Source of the DNA: Streptococcus cristatus
Lineage (GTDB): Bacteria > Bacillota > Bacilli > Lactobacillales > Streptococcaceae
Direction of reading: 5' to 3'
Length of the DNA: 64,000 nt
Assembly (NCBI RefSeq): GCF_003943515.1
Contig: NZ_RJPT01000002.1
Location: 27,733 to 91,732 of the forward strand
The notes under the pieces were generated by a model. It had not been told where the DNA came from, did no database searches, and was given only the letters and a program-made list of their open reading frames with translations. Each line of letters starts with the position of its first letter. Position 1 is the stretch's first letter. Of this stretch, positions 26,839 to 37,728 are shown in pieces. The position numbers and the translations under genes are program-made.

Positions 26839-27524
26839 AGGCGCTGAATGTAAGAATCGCTGGATTCCTGATGGGTCTTGAGCCAATTTTCCTCAGCTTC
26901 TACCCGCTTGAGATAGTTAGGAACAAAGTCATGAATGGACTGAGCTGGCAGGTCTAAACCGAGACGACCAACAGCTACGGCATCTGGCAAGGTCGGCTGA
27001 ATGGCAGCCTGAGGAAGAGCCGCTTCAATCTGCTCCGTAAAAGCTGTCGTTTCTCCGACAAAGGTGACTGATTGGTTAGCAGCGCCAGCTATTTCCAAAA
27101 CCTCTGCCAAAGGTAGATGGGCTTCCGGCCGTACAGCCTGACCAGACTGGTAAAAGCCAGCATAGACATTATTGCGGCGGGCATCCATGATGGGAATGAC
27201 CAAGCCTTCCACCTGCTCTGGAACTAAAGCCAGCAGACTAGACACACCGACCAGCTCAATCTTGAGGGTATGAGCCAGAGTCTTGGCTGTCGCCACCGCA
27301 ATTCTCAGACCTGTGTAGCTGCCCGGCCCCTGCGCCACCGCGATCCGATCCAAATCGGCCGGCTTCAAATCCAGACTATTCATCAGAAAATCGATAGCCG
27401 GCATAAGGGTAATGCTATGATTTTTCTTGATATTGAGCGTCACCTGCCCCAAGGTCTCCTCATTCTCTAAAATTGCTAGAGACAGAGCCTTATTTGACGT
27501 ATCCATCGCTAAAATGTTCATCAT
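26835..27524 (-). CDS. tsaB: tRNA threonylcarbamoyladenosine biosynthesis protein TsaB
   Basis: 229 residues, an ASKHA-fold protein opening MMNILAMDTSNKALSLAI with VAQGPGSYTGLRIAVATAKT in the middle. It is the inactive partner that binds TsaD. Two adjacent ATGs (27524 and 27521) are possible after AAGGAAG. First gene of tsaB-rimI-tsaD. Confidence 0.95.
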   Translation of the reverse strand: MMNILAMDTSNKALSLAILENEETLGQVTLNIKKNHSITLMPAIDFLMNSLDLKPADLDRIAVAQGPGSYTGLRIAVATAKTLAHTLKIELVGVSSLLALVPEQVEGLVIPIMDARRNNVYAGFYQSGQAVRPEAHLPLAEVLEIAGAANQSVTFVGETTAFTEQIEAALPQAAIQPTLPDAVAVGRLGLDLPAQSIHDFVPNYLKRVEAEENWLKTHQESSDSYIQRL

Positions 27525-27663
27525 TTTCTTCCTTACTCGAGTGTTTGCTTCTTATTATACTACAAAAGCAGCGACAAGGGTAGAGAGAGACCGTCATTTG
27601 ATGACCCAGATTGTCCTCAAAGGCTTTTCTGAAAATCTCCATAAGATTTTCTCGGCTATGTCT

Positions 27664-27692
27664 TTTACTAAAAGCTGGTTTTATGATATAAT
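27664..27692 (+). promoter_or_regulatory. rpoY-rnjA promoter, extended -10
   Basis: TTTACT (27664-27669), a 17-bp spacer ending in TGA, and TATAAT (27687-27692). A leader of about 110 nt follows, with a hairpin AAAACAGCT-GATT-AGCTGTCGTTTT at about 27748-27774; there is no U-run after it, so it is more likely a stability element than a terminator. Confidence 0.65.
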
Positions 27693-27808
27693 TGGTTAGA
27701 ATTATATCGAATCAAGGTCAATCTACTACTCATAAAACTGAATAAAAGAAAACAGCTGATTAGCTGTCGTTTTCTGTAGCTTGATCGTGAAAAATGGAAG
27801 GAAATAAA

Positions 27809-28039
27809 ATGATTTACAAAGTTTTTTATCAAGAAACAAAAGAACGCAGCCCACGCCGTGAGCAAACACGCGCCCTTTACTTAGATATAGAAGCAACCAA
27901 TGAATTAGAAGGCCGCATCAAAGCCCGCAAATTGGTTGAAGAAAAGACTCCTTACAATATCGAATTTATCGAGCTCTTGTCTGACAAACATTTGGAATAC
28001 GAAAAAGAGTCAGGCGCCTTCGAATTGACGGAGTTGTAA
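27809..28039 (+). CDS. rpoY: DNA-directed RNA polymerase epsilon subunit
   Basis: 76 residues, [20 protein letters not shown], the former DUF1447, now known as the small epsilon subunit of Firmicutes RNA polymerase. ATG 27809 has GGAAGGAA upstream; an ATG at 27794 lacks a site. It ends 3 bp before rnjA, the conserved rpoY-rnjA arrangement. Confidence 0.95.
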   Translation: MIYKVFYQETKERSPRREQTRALYLDIEATNELEGRIKARKLVEEKTPYNIEFIELLSDKHLEYEKESGAFELTEL

Positions 28040-28042
28040 GCT

Positions 28043-29725
28043 ATGGCATATAACTTAAAGAAAGAAGAAGTTGGTGTTTTCGCCATCGGTGGTCTGGGCG
28101 AAATCGGTAAAAACACCTACGGAATTGAGTATCAAGATGAGATTATCATTGTTGATGCTGGGATTAAATTTCCCGAAGACGACCTCTTGGGTATCGACTA
28201 TGTTATCCCCGACTACTCTTATATCGTGGAAAATATTGACCGCGTAAAAGCTGTCCTCATCACCCACGGGCACGAGGACCATATCGGCGGCATTCCTTTC
28301 CTGCTCAAGCAAGCCAATGTTCCCATCTATGCTGGTCCTTTGGCGCTGGCCCTCATTCGGGGCAAGCTAGAAGAGCATGGACTTTTGCGCGATGCCAAAC
28401 TCTATGAAATCAATCAAAATACAGAGTTGACCTTTAAAAATCTGAAGGCGACTTTCTTCCGCACAACCCACTCTATTCCAGAGCCCTTGGGGATTGTCAT
28501 CCATACGCCGCAGGGTAAGATTGTCTGTACTGGTGACTTCAAGTTTGACTTTACACCAGTCGGTGAGCCTGCAGACCTGCACCGTATGGCCGCTCTAGGC
28601 GAAGAAGGCGTACTCTGTCTCCTATCTGACTCGACCAATGCTGAAGTTCCGACCTTTACCAATTCCGAAAAAGTAGTCGGACAGTCTATTATGAAGATTA
28701 TCGAAGGCATTCATGGACGGATTATTTTCGCTTCCTTTGCTTCAAACATCTTCCGACTCCAGCAGGCAGCTGAAGCTGCTGTCAAGACTGGACGTAAGAT
28801 TGCGGTCTTTGGCCGCTCCATGGAAAAAGCCATTGTCAACGGGATTGAGCTGGGCTATATTAAGGTTCCTAAAGATACCTTCATCGAGCCAAACGAGCTT
28901 AAGGACTACCCAGCTGGCGAAGTACTGATTATGTGTACCGGAAGTCAGGGTGAGCCCATGGCAGCCCTGTCTCGGATTGCTAATGGTACCCACCGCCAGG
29001 TTCAGCTGCAACCTGGAGATACAGTCATCTTCTCATCCAGCCCTATCCCTGGCAATACGACCAGCGTTAACAAACTGATTAACATCATTTCCGAGGCTGG
29101 TGTAGAAGTGATTCACGGTAAGATTAACAACATCCACACCTCTGGACACGGTGGCCAACAAGAGCAGAAACTCATGCTTCGCTTGATCAAGCCTAAATAT
29201 TTCATGCCAGTCCATGGTGAATACCGTATGCAGAAAGTCCATGCAGGTCTAGCCGTTGATACTGGAGTACCAAAAGACAATATCTTCATCATGAGCAATG
29301 GTGATGTGCTGGCTCTGACAGCTGACTCAGCTCGTATTGCCGGCAGCTTCAACGCTCAGGATATTTATGTTGATGGGAACCGCATTGGTGAAATCGGAGC
29401 TGCAGTCCTACGCGACCGTAAAGACCTGTCAGAGGACGGTGTGGTTCTGGCTGTCGCGACGGTTGACTTTGAATCCAAGATGATCTTAGCCGGTCCAGAT
29501 ATTCTCAGCCGCGGCTTTATCTACATGCGCGAATCAGGTGACCTCATTCGCCAAAGCCAGCGCATCCTCTTCAATGCTATTCGCATTGCCCTTAAGAATA
29601 AAGATGCCAGCGTTCAATCTGTCAGCGGCGCTATCGTCAACGCCTTGCGTCCTTTCCTCTACGAAAGCACTGAGCGCGAACCTATTATCATTCCGATGGT
29701 GCTTACACCAGACGAAGACAACTAA
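28043..29725 (+). CDS. rnjA: Ribonuclease J1
   Basis: 560 residues. The metallo-β-lactamase core has HGHEDHIGG (about 74-82), the β-CASP domain follows, and the C-terminal region holds [20 protein letters not shown] and PVHGEYRM. RNase J is the 5'-to-3' exonuclease/endonuclease that replaces RNase E in mRNA decay and rRNA maturation. It is in operon with rpoY and ends at a strong terminator. Confidence 0.95.
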   Translation: MAYNLKKEEVGVFAIGGLGEIGKNTYGIEYQDEIIIVDAGIKFPEDDLLGIDYVIPDYSYIVENIDRVKAVLITHGHEDHIGGIPFLLKQANVPIYAGPLALALIRGKLEEHGLLRDAKLYEINQNTELTFKNLKATFFRTTHSIPEPLGIVIHTPQGKIVCTGDFKFDFTPVGEPADLHRMAALGEEGVLCLLSDSTNAEVPTFTNSEKVVGQSIMKIIEGIHGRIIFASFASNIFRLQQAAEAAVKTGRKIAVFGRSMEKAIVNGIELGYIKVPKDTFIEPNELKDYPAGEVLIMCTGSQGEPMAALSRIANGTHRQVQLQPGDTVIFSSSPIPGNTTSVNKLINIISEAGVEVIHGKINNIHTSGHGGQQEQKLMLRLIKPKYFMPVHGEYRMQKVHAGLAVDTGVPKDNIFIMSNGDVLALTADSARIAGSFNAQDIYVDGNRIGEIGAAVLRDRKDLSEDGVVLAVATVDFESKMILAGPDILSRGFIYMRESGDLIRQSQRILFNAIRIALKNKDASVQSVSGAIVNALRPFLYESTEREPIIIPMVLTPDEDN

Positions 29726-29762
29726 AAAATAAGCTTTGCTAGTCTAGCAAAGCTTATTTTTT
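29724..29762. terminator. Terminator of rpoY-rnjA
   Basis: An 18-bp perfect inverted repeat, AAAAAATAAGCTTTGCTA-GTC-complement, immediately after the rnjA stop; it works on both strands and would also end the GNAT gene transcript. Confidence 0.9.
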
Positions 29763-29811
29763 GTAAACTTTAATGGTATTTGGCAATTGACTTCCATCTA
29801 TTGAGAATGGC

Positions 29812-30216
29812 TCAGCTCAGTCGCTTGATGAAATGATATTTGGTCACACCTTTTTGGGGCATATCTTCCAGATTGGCATAGATTTCATAGCCTTGCTTGA
29901 TGTAAAAATCCTTGGCTTGATAAGAGTTGGTGGACAAGGTGATGCTGCTGACTCCCGCTTTCTCAGCCTTTTCTTCTAATTCTGCCAGCAGACTGGCTCC
30001 CAAACCTTTTTTCTGATGTTCTTTATCCACCACCAAAGCCTTGATATGGATGTTTTCCAACACCTGCTGAGCATGGAGCAAGGCGATTAAGTTTCCTTCC
30101 TCTTCCCGTGTCAGATAATAATCCTTGGGCTCCAGTTCTTCAAGCCTAGCTGACCCAAAAGAAGCCTCATATTGCTCCTTGAAAACTTGCTCGATAAAGT
30201 CTTGAAATTCTGTCAT
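29812..30216 (-). CDS. GNAT family N-acetyltransferase
   Basis: 134 residues, with the acetyl-CoA loop DKEHQKKGLGASLLAELEEKA and the C-terminal STNSYQAKDFYIKQGYEI, of the type often called YhbS/ElaA-like. AGGAGC precedes the ATG. The dnaJ terminator lies just upstream, so it needs its own promoter. Substrate unknown. Confidence 0.8.
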   Translation of the reverse strand: MTEFQDFIEQVFKEQYEASFGSARLEELEPKDYYLTREEEGNLIALLHAQQVLENIHIKALVVDKEHQKKGLGASLLAELEEKAEKAGVSSITLSTNSYQAKDFYIKQGYEIYANLEDMPQKGVTKYHFIKRLS

Positions 30217-30230
30217 TTTTGCTCCTAACG

Positions 30231-30258
30231 AAAAAGCAGAATAATAACTCTGCTTTTT
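30231..30258 (-). terminator. Terminator of dnaJ
   Basis: AAAAAGCAGA-(8 nt)-TCTGCTTTTT, a perfect 10-bp stem containing its own T-run, 6 bp past the dnaJ stop. Confidence 0.85.
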
Positions 30259-30264
30259 CCTTCT

Positions 30265-31398
30265 TTATTCCCCTTCAAAGACATCTTTCATCTTATCAAA
30301 GAAGCCTTTCTTCTTAGGGCTCACTGTGATGTCTCCAGCCGCCGCAAAATCCTTAAGAGCCGCCTTTTGACGGTCATTGAGGCCTGTTGGCGTTACGACA
30401 TTGACAGTGACATATTGGTCACCTACACTTCCATCGCGCAGATTTGGTGCTCCCTTACCACGCAGACGGAAACGTTTGCCAGTCTGGGTTCCCTCTGGGA
30501 TCGTCAATTCAACATTTCCATGCACAGTTGGGATTTCCACACTGTCACCCAGAGCTGCTTGCACAAAGTTGAGGTTGAGCTTGTAGTAAATGGTAGAACC
30601 GTCACGTTCAAATTTATCGCTTGGCTCAACGTTCACCACTACATATAGGTCTCCGTAGGGACCGCCATTAAAGCCTGCCTCACCTTGACCCGCCAAGCGA
30701 ACTCGTTGACCTGTTTCCACGCCAGCAGGAATTTTTACATGAACGCTATGCGCTTGCTTTTCATGTCCCGTTCCATGGCAGGTTTCGCACGGACTTTTGA
30801 TTTCTTGTCCGCGACCATGACAGACATCACAGGTTACTTGACGACGCATCATGCCTAGTGGTGTCTGAGTATCGACGTTAATAACACCAGAGCCATGACA
30901 GCGGCCACAAGTTACTGGGCTAGTTCCTGGCTTAGCACCTGAACCATGACAAGTCCGACAGCTAGCCTCACGATTGTATTTAACTTCTTTTTCTGTACCG
31001 AAAATAGCCTCTTCAAAGCGGAGATTTACCCGATACTGGAGATCGTCTCCTTGACGCGGAGCGTTTGGATTACGAGTCGCACCACCGCCAAAGAAGCTAG
31101 AAAAGATATCTTCGAAGCCACCAAAACCGGATCCATCAAAGCCTCCGAAACCGCCCGCACCGCCGCCAAAGCCACCATTGGCACCCGCTGCGCCGTATTG
31201 GTCATAGGCCGCCCGCTTTTGCTCATCGCTCAGCGTTTCATAAGCCTCCTGGACTTCCTTATATTTATCTTCCGCCCCAGGCTCTTTATTGATATCTGGG
31301 TGATATTTTTTAGATAATTTCCGATAGGCTCTCTTAATCTCATCCTGAGAAGCATTCTTAGAAACACCTAAACGGTCATAAAATTCTGTATTGTTCAT
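30265..31398 (-). CDS. dnaJ: Chaperone DnaJ (type I Hsp40)
   Basis: 377 residues: J domain with KKYHPDINK (HPD about residues 33-35), Gly/Phe-rich linker ([18 protein letters not shown]), four zinc motifs [24 protein letters not shown] and CETCHGTG, then the substrate-binding domains. It stimulates DnaK's ATPase. Unusually it is separated from dnaK by an unrelated AT-rich gene, a structured region and a terminator, so it may be expressed apart from the CIRCE operon. Confidence 0.97.
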   Translation of the reverse strand: MNNTEFYDRLGVSKNASQDEIKRAYRKLSKKYHPDINKEPGAEDKYKEVQEAYETLSDEQKRAAYDQYGAAGANGGFGGGAGGFGGFDGSGFGGFEDIFSSFFGGGATRNPNAPRQGDDLQYRVNLRFEEAIFGTEKEVKYNREASCRTCHGSGAKPGTSPVTCGRCHGSGVINVDTQTPLGMMRRQVTCDVCHGRGQEIKSPCETCHGTGHEKQAHSVHVKIPAGVETGQRVRLAGQGEAGFNGGPYGDLYVVVNVEPSDKFERDGSTIYYKLNLNFVQAALGDSVEIPTVHGNVELTIPEGTQTGKRFRLRGKGAPNLRDGSVGDQYVTVNVVTPTGLNDRQKAALKDFAAAGDITVSPKKKGFFDKMKDVFEGE

Positions 31399-31417
31399 GA
31401 TTTAATACCTTGCTTTT

Positions 31418-32266
31418 TTACAATTTTTTAATATTATATTTCTGCAAATTAATCTTGGGTCTTCCTTCAAAAAACTTTCCTTTAGAATCTCCTCCAAAGA
31501 AAAAGTCATAGACTTCAACGTTTTCATCTCCACGTTTTTGTTCGCGAGGACTGCGCTCTTTAATAATAGCTTTCAAATCCTTCCCTAAAATTTGAAACTT
31601 AATATATTCACCATTAACAGAAGTTATAAAAATTTGTCTATCCTCATTTTTCAAATTGTCTATAGTATTCTTTTCGATAGTAAACCAAGTTGTCCACTTT
31701 AAATTGTCTCTCTTGGCATCATTTTCATAATTTTTACTATATCGAATATTCTTTTTATTAACATTTAGTTCTGTAGAAAGTTTTGTTTTAATAGCTGATA
31801 TGTTGATACGCGATTCTGGATTTGGACTGACTTTATCACTTAGAAAACGATAATAGATATCTAAAAATCTATCTCTTGACTCCGAATCACTTCCTTTTCT
31901 ATATTCTTTGTCTAATTCTTTTAGAAAGCTTCGTAATTCCCCACCAATTGCTCGTTCCTCACCTTTATTTCTATATACCTCTAAAAGTTCATCTATATTT
32001 TGTAATAAGTGCAAATCGCTGTTATATTTTGCATCTTTAATCTCTAAATCCGATATTTTCTTATGATGCATCCAAGAATAGACTGCAGCAACACCAACTA
32101 TCATTGCCACAAAAAATTCAGCTGAAAATATTATAGACAATATCGTAACATTTTGTATTAGATGCCTATCAATACAAATAGAAAAACCAACGTATAGCAC
32201 TATGAAAACTAATTCAAAAAGAAGGATTTTCCAATGATTTTTAAAAAGAAGTTTAATTTTTTCCAT
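31418..32266 (-). CDS. Two-span membrane protein of unknown function inserted between dnaK and dnaJ
   Basis: 282 residues. Two N-terminal membrane helices (about residues 13-32 and 42-63) are followed by a long soluble, charged region with a coiled-coil-like part (LEIKDAKYNSDLHLLQNIDELLE) and a mixed α/β end. No family is recognised. The gene is conspicuously AT-rich (one sampled 60-base line has 25% G+C) compared with dnaK and dnaJ on either side, a sign of acquisition. Its ribosome site is weak. The arrangement with a cytoplasmic domain behind two helices resembles some membrane-anchored sensor or effector proteins, but that is only shape. Confidence 0.7.
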   Translation of the reverse strand: MEKIKLLFKNHWKILLFELVFIVLYVGFSICIDRHLIQNVTILSIIFSAEFFVAMIVGVAAVYSWMHHKKISDLEIKDAKYNSDLHLLQNIDELLEVYRNKGEERAIGGELRSFLKELDKEYRKGSDSESRDRFLDIYYRFLSDKVSPNPESRINISAIKTKLSTELNVNKKNIRYSKNYENDAKRDNLKWTTWFTIEKNTIDNLKNEDRQIFITSVNGEYIKFQILGKDLKAIIKERSPREQKRGDENVEVYDFFFGGDSKGKFFEGRPKINLQKYNIKKL

Positions 32267-32290
32267 AATATCACATTCCCTAGTTTACCG

Positions 32291-32318
32291 AAAAACAGAG
32301 GCTGGGTTGCAACCTCTG
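32291..32318 (-). terminator. Terminator downstream of dnaK
   Basis: On the minus strand CAGAGG pairs with CCTCTG (32296-32318) around an 11-nt loop, followed by TTTTT. It separates dnaK from the inserted gene and dnaJ. Confidence 0.7.
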
Positions 32319-32380
32319 GATTTCTTCCTATTATTACGACGTGAGATTTTCGAAACGATACTTTTTGAAAAACCTTTGAC

Positions 32381-32494
32381 GCGGTAGCTGATTGGATTTT
32401 GGGTTCGTCTTTCAGACTCCCAAAAATCCTAATCATCCTCGCGGGGGTTCGACTACGAACTAAAAACTTTCAATTTTTAGTTCTGTCTCACCGC

Positions 32495-32497
<3 letters not shown>
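32381..32497 (-). repeat. Chaperone 3' element, copy at the dnaK stop
   Basis: On the minus strand it starts at the TAG stop: TAGGCGGTGAGACAGAA, an A/T hairpin (CTAAAAATTGAAAGTTTTTAG), then ACCCCCGCGAGGATGATTAGG, a GGATTTTTGGG..CCCAAAATCC stem, and CCAATCAGCTACCGCGT. The conserved blocks recur in the same order at the grpE stop. Confidence 0.7.
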
Positions 32498-34330
<1,833 letters not shown>

Positions 34331-34360
34331 TTAAATTTTATTTTCTGTTTTTCTTTTTAA

Positions 34361-34510
34361 TACTCTTCTTAGGTGGCGGCGCCGTCAGAGCTTGACTTCG
34401 TCAATCTCTTTGACTAAACTTTGAGCCTAAGTCTCAAAGTTTGCGCAATTAGCGCCACGGCGAAGAGTATCTACTTTGGTTCGCTTCGCTCACTATTGCA
34501 AAGCTGAACA
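34361..34510. repeat. Structured intergenic element between grpE and dnaK
   Basis: CTCTTC..GGTGGCG (34363-34378) pairs with CGCCAC..GAAGAG (34453-34467); inside are TTGAC-TTC-GTCAA (34392-34404) and the perfect AAACTTTGAG..CTCAAAGTTT (34416-34442). A third CTTTG..CAAAG hairpin follows at about 34474-34503. No long T-run ends them, so they are not simple terminators. Together with the element at 34556-34660 they fill the 339-bp gap. Confidence 0.6.
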
Positions 34511-34555
34511 CATTTTATCTTTCTTTCATAGTTTAGTGTCATTTCGGACAAGGTT

Positions 34556-34660
34556 TACGCAGTAGCTGATTGGCAGTTCACTTCGCAAACGCTCGTGACC
34601 AGCCTAATCACCCTTGCGGGGGTGCGTCAACGAAATCACAGATTTCTGACTTACCGCCTA
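34556..34660 (-). repeat. Chaperone 3' element, copy at the grpE stop
   Basis: On the minus strand it starts at the TAG stop: TAGGCGGTAAGTCAGAA, a short hairpin, ACCCCCGCAAGGGTGATTAGG, a variable stem, and CCAATCAGCTACTGCGT. The blocks match those at the dnaK stop; GATTAGG and CCAATC can pair in both, and ACCC/GGGT closes the GC loop here. Confidence 0.7.
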
Positions 34661-35224
34661 GTTATACACCACTACCATTGCTGGTCTTAGAATGCGGTCA
34701 TGGAGTTTGTAGCCTTTTTGGAAGACTTGTGCAATGGTATCTGCTGGATGTTCATCGTCTGCTGGGAGAGTTTGGATGGCCATATGATAGTTATGGTCAA
34801 ATGCTCCGTCAGCTACGATTTCTTCAATTCCTTCTTCTTTAAGGGCATGAATCAAGCTTTCTTGTACCATCTCCAAGCCTTTTTTGACATCGTCTGTCAA
34901 TCCTTCAACGGCAAGCGCACGCTCAAGGTTGTCCAAAGAAGGGAGAATCGCTTTTGCCAAATCTTGGCTACGATAGCGTTGCAAGAGTTGACGTTCTTCA
35001 TTGGCACGACGTTGGATATTTTGCATTTCTGCATGAGCGCGAAGATATTTATTTTCAAAGTCTTCCGCACGCTCATTGGCTAGCTCTAGTTCTGATTTTT
35101 CGGGAGTAGTTTCATCCGCTTCTTTAGCGGTTTCTACCTTTTCTTCTGTAGTTTCTACAGCTTCTTCAGCAGCTTCTACCACTTCCTCTTCTTTTACTTC
35201 TTCGTTTTTTGTTTCCTCAGACAT
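34658..35224 (-). CDS. grpE: Nucleotide exchange factor GrpE
   Basis: 188 residues. A disordered, Glu-rich head ([20 protein letters not shown]) leads into the long coiled coil and the β-domain with [13 protein letters not shown] and [14 protein letters not shown]. It drives ADP release from DnaK. ATG 35224 has AAGGAGG at 8 bp; an upstream ATG at 35266 overlaps hrcA and lacks a site. It follows hrcA by 38 bp. Confidence 0.96.
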   Translation of the reverse strand: MSEETKNEEVKEEEVVEAAEEAVETTEEKVETAKEADETTPEKSELELANERAEDFENKYLRAHAEMQNIQRRANEERQLLQRYRSQDLAKAILPSLDNLERALAVEGLTDDVKKGLEMVQESLIHALKEEGIEEIVADGAFDHNYHMAIQTLPADDEHPADTIAQVFQKGYKLHDRILRPAMVVVYN

Positions 35225-35262
35225 TTTTCGCCTCCTTTTTAGGAATTTATGTAATTTCATGT

Positions 35263-36297
35263 TCAACTCACCTCATAATGATTGCTACTCAGATATCGGT
35301 AGAAATCTGTGAGTTTCATCGTCAAGACTCGATTGACAACATTGAGCTGACTGACCACCTTTTGGTAATCCAGATTGACTGGACCGACCACCGCCAGCAT
35401 ACCAAATCCTCGATAGGGAATTAAAAACTTGCTGGAAATCAAGGTTAGATTGGCCAGGCAGTCCTCTTGACTAGCTGCGACACGGACATTTTGCATCTGA
35501 TCCTCAGCTAGACTATCACGGATTTCAAAAGCCACCTTCTGACGATCATCAAAGAACTGATAAGCCTCAAGATCCGCAAAACGTAGCAACTGGACTTTAC
35601 CAGCTACAGCTACTTTTTCCGAAAACATCTGAGCAAAAATATGCTCAAAGAGATCGAGAACATTGTCCGTCGTCGTAAAGTAACGCTGGATAATCTGCGG
35701 AATCTCCGTCCGAATCTTGTAGTGAATATCTAAGACCGTCTGTCCCAAAAAGCGCTCCTGAATCATATCCCTCAAGCGCAGTAGGTCATCCTGGAGAAAA
35801 TTCCTAGGAATCATGAACTGACTGGTCAGGGTATTAGACTCATCCAGAGTAAAGACAGCTAAGGCTGCATGCTGGCTAATAATAACGATATCAAAAGCTG
35901 TCAGTCGCTGCCGACTAGGCTCGACATCAAGAGCTACAACCGTACAAGCACTCAACTCTGCCAAGACGTCCGCTGCCCGCTGCAGGATATCCTCCAGCTT
36001 GAAGAACTCTTGGTCGAAAGCTTTGACGACCTCGTAGAGCTCATTTTCCGCCAGCTGATCAAAGGTCAAGGAATGACGGACAAAATACTGGAAACCTGCT
36101 ACACTGGGCTTGCGACCACTCGATGTATGAGCCTTTTCTAGCAACCCTTCCTTTTCCAAGGCTGCCATATCATTTCGAATGGTGGCACTCGAGGACTGGA
36201 TAGACTCTTGCAAGGCTTTAGAACCGACAGGCTCCTGCGTCTTGGTAAAGATATCAATAATTAGATTTAAAATCTCATTTTGGCGTTCTGTTACCAA
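35263..36297 (-). CDS. hrcA: Heat-inducible transcription repressor HrcA
   Basis: 344 residues: N-terminal winged HTH with [28 protein letters not shown], then GAF-like and inserted domains, ending [13 protein letters not shown]. HrcA binds CIRCE, and two copies lie upstream. I place the start at TTG 36297 (MVTERQNEI), which matches the usual N-terminus and sits behind AGGTGAGG; a GTG at 36306 is an in-frame alternative. First gene of hrcA-grpE-dnaK. Confidence 0.93.
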   Translation of the reverse strand: MVTERQNEILNLIIDIFTKTQEPVGSKALQESIQSSSATIRNDMAALEKEGLLEKAHTSSGRKPSVAGFQYFVRHSLTFDQLAENELYEVVKAFDQEFFKLEDILQRAADVLAELSACTVVALDVEPSRQRLTAFDIVIISQHAALAVFTLDESNTLTSQFMIPRNFLQDDLLRLRDMIQERFLGQTVLDIHYKIRTEIPQIIQRYFTTTDNVLDLFEHIFAQMFSEKVAVAGKVQLLRFADLEAYQFFDDRQKVAFEIRDSLAEDQMQNVRVAASQEDCLANLTLISSKFLIPYRGFGMLAVVGPVNLDYQKVVSQLNVVNRVLTMKLTDFYRYLSSNHYEVS

Positions 36298-36353
36298 GGA
36301 CCTCACCTCTCTTTAGAAAATTCCAGCCACTGGCGAGATTTTATTTTTTATAT

Positions 36354-36463
36354 TTAGCACTCTGATACCTCGAGTGCTAAATCATGATTCTATTATACAC
36401 TCTTGAAAATGAAAGTCAAGACAAAAATCCAAAAAATTAGCACTCTTTTTACAAGAGTGCTAA
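36354..36463 (-). promoter_or_regulatory. hrcA operon promoter with two CIRCE operators
   Basis: TTAGCACTC-N9-GAGTGCTAA occurs perfectly at 36354-36380 and again at 36437-36463. Between them TTGACT (36414-36419) and TATAAT (36392-36397) are 16 bp apart on the minus strand, so one operator covers the region upstream of -35 and the other the start of transcription. Confidence 0.97.
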
Positions 36464-36489
36464 AAATCAGTCTCAAGTCCTAGAAAACT

Positions 36490-37041
36490 TTATTGGACAG
36501 GATTCCTTTTACAATTCTTTTGGTGAGCTTTAAGCTTTTTCATAGCCCAATCATAGTGACTGGATGTTGCGCTGACAAAGTAAGAACCCAAGGTCGTTCC
36601 GCCCGTCCATTTATAAACTCCTTTAGAAAATAATTCTTCATTGGTCAAGGTTGCGGCTAGGTCTAGGACAGCTCTATGTGAACTAGCCAGCAAAGAACTT
36701 GCCTCCTCAAGAGAGGTTTGCTGGTGCTTTTCCCAAAATGTGGCATTCATATCCCCATAGGTTCTCCAATTGTAGGGAGCAGGCAGGAAGGACTTCTCTT
36801 CTCCCCTTTGATTGGCCTCTACCCAGTTGAGCAGCAATTGGTGCCATTCATAAAGATGGATTAAGACGTCCCTCAGATTCCGATCGCGCTTCCAGTGGGC
36901 TTCTTTCTTTTTCTCATCCTTTGAAAAATCAAAGGGCCTCACCAACTCGTCCGCTGTCATGTTCGAAATAAGCAGATTGAGTTTTTCGAAATTTTCTGTA
37001 GCTGCAGCCAGTAAATCGTTTTTTGTTGCAGGTCTTGGCAT
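36490..37041 (-). CDS. ClbS/DfsB-family four-helix-bundle protein (DUF1706)
   Basis: 183 residues: MPRPATKNDLLAAATENFEKL, then HLYEWHQLLLNWVE and YNWRTYGDMNATFWEKHQ, the ClbS/DfsB pattern. E. coli ClbS protects its producer by opening the DNA-alkylating warhead of colibactin. Here it lies 12 bp after a GyrI-like gene in an operon led by a WYL regulator. I infer protection against a DNA-damaging small molecule; the actual substrate is unknown. Confidence 0.8.
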   Translation of the reverse strand: MPRPATKNDLLAAATENFEKLNLLISNMTADELVRPFDFSKDEKKKEAHWKRDRNLRDVLIHLYEWHQLLLNWVEANQRGEEKSFLPAPYNWRTYGDMNATFWEKHQQTSLEEASSLLASSHRAVLDLAATLTNEELFSKGVYKWTGGTTLGSYFVSATSSHYDWAMKKLKAHQKNCKRNPVQ

Positions 37042-37053
37042 GTTACATTCCTC

Positions 37054-37668
37054 CTATCTGACAGCATACCTTAAGATAGTTTTCAACTTTTCTTCTGGTG
37101 TTCTATTTTTGTTGCTTAAGTAAATCTCTCTGTGAACTTGGTCGCATCTCTCCAGTCCCAAGCTGATTGCTAGCTCGTCCATTTTCTCAAAAGAGGCCGG
37201 CTCACTATCATAACTTCCTATATGTAGGATCTGAATAGCCCGCTCCTCTGGAAAGCTCTGTAAACGGATGTCATCGTAGAGGGGACTGGGCTTTTTCTTA
37301 CGGACCTTCTCAAGCGCCACCGCAAACATGTCCTGAGTGATGACATTGGGCTGCTGAATCATGAGTTGATAGCGAAGCTGACTTTTATCGAAGCCTTCCC
37401 CAGCAGCTTTTTCCCAGAACCCTTCCAAAGGATAAACCGTAAAATCCGTCACCTTATCCTCCGCCTCATCTTTCATCATGGATTTAAAGAGCATTTTTAT
37501 GGAATAGGCCAGTGAATAAAGGGCAGATACCCGCTCAGAGAAATCCGCTTCATTGGGGTCACCCTCTCCTTCGATCACAATGAACTGTTGACTCGGCACC
37601 TCTACTAGCTCTGGCTTTTGCTTGGCTCCATAAAGGACTTTCTCGCTCTTTCTCCATTCATATTTCAT
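37054..37668 (-). CDS. GyrI-like small-molecule-binding protein
   Basis: 204 residues of the GyrI-like/SOUL superfamily: QQFIVIEGEGDPNEADFSERV at the first repeat and ILHIGSYDSEPASFEKM in the second. Such domains bind small ligands, or protect gyrase as SbmC does. ATG 37668 has GGAGG at 7 bp; a longer in-frame ATG at 37722 has none. It sits between the WYL regulator (60 bp) and ClbS-like gene (12 bp), probably in one transcript. Confidence 0.85.
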   Translation of the reverse strand: MKYEWRKSEKVLYGAKQKPELVEVPSQQFIVIEGEGDPNEADFSERVSALYSLAYSIKMLFKSMMKDEAEDKVTDFTVYPLEGFWEKAAGEGFDKSQLRYQLMIQQPNVITQDMFAVALEKVRKKKPSPLYDDIRLQSFPEERAIQILHIGSYDSEPASFEKMDELAISLGLERCDQVHREIYLSNKNRTPEEKLKTILRYAVR

Positions 37669-37728
37669 CTTGCTGCCTCCTTTTCTCTTCTTACCATTAG
37701 TATACAAGAAGATACCTGACACCCTATG

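Noticed and set aside
27427..27699. Plus-strand frame upstream of rpoY
   Set aside because: It overlaps tsaB antisense and runs through the rpoY promoter, with no ribosome site.
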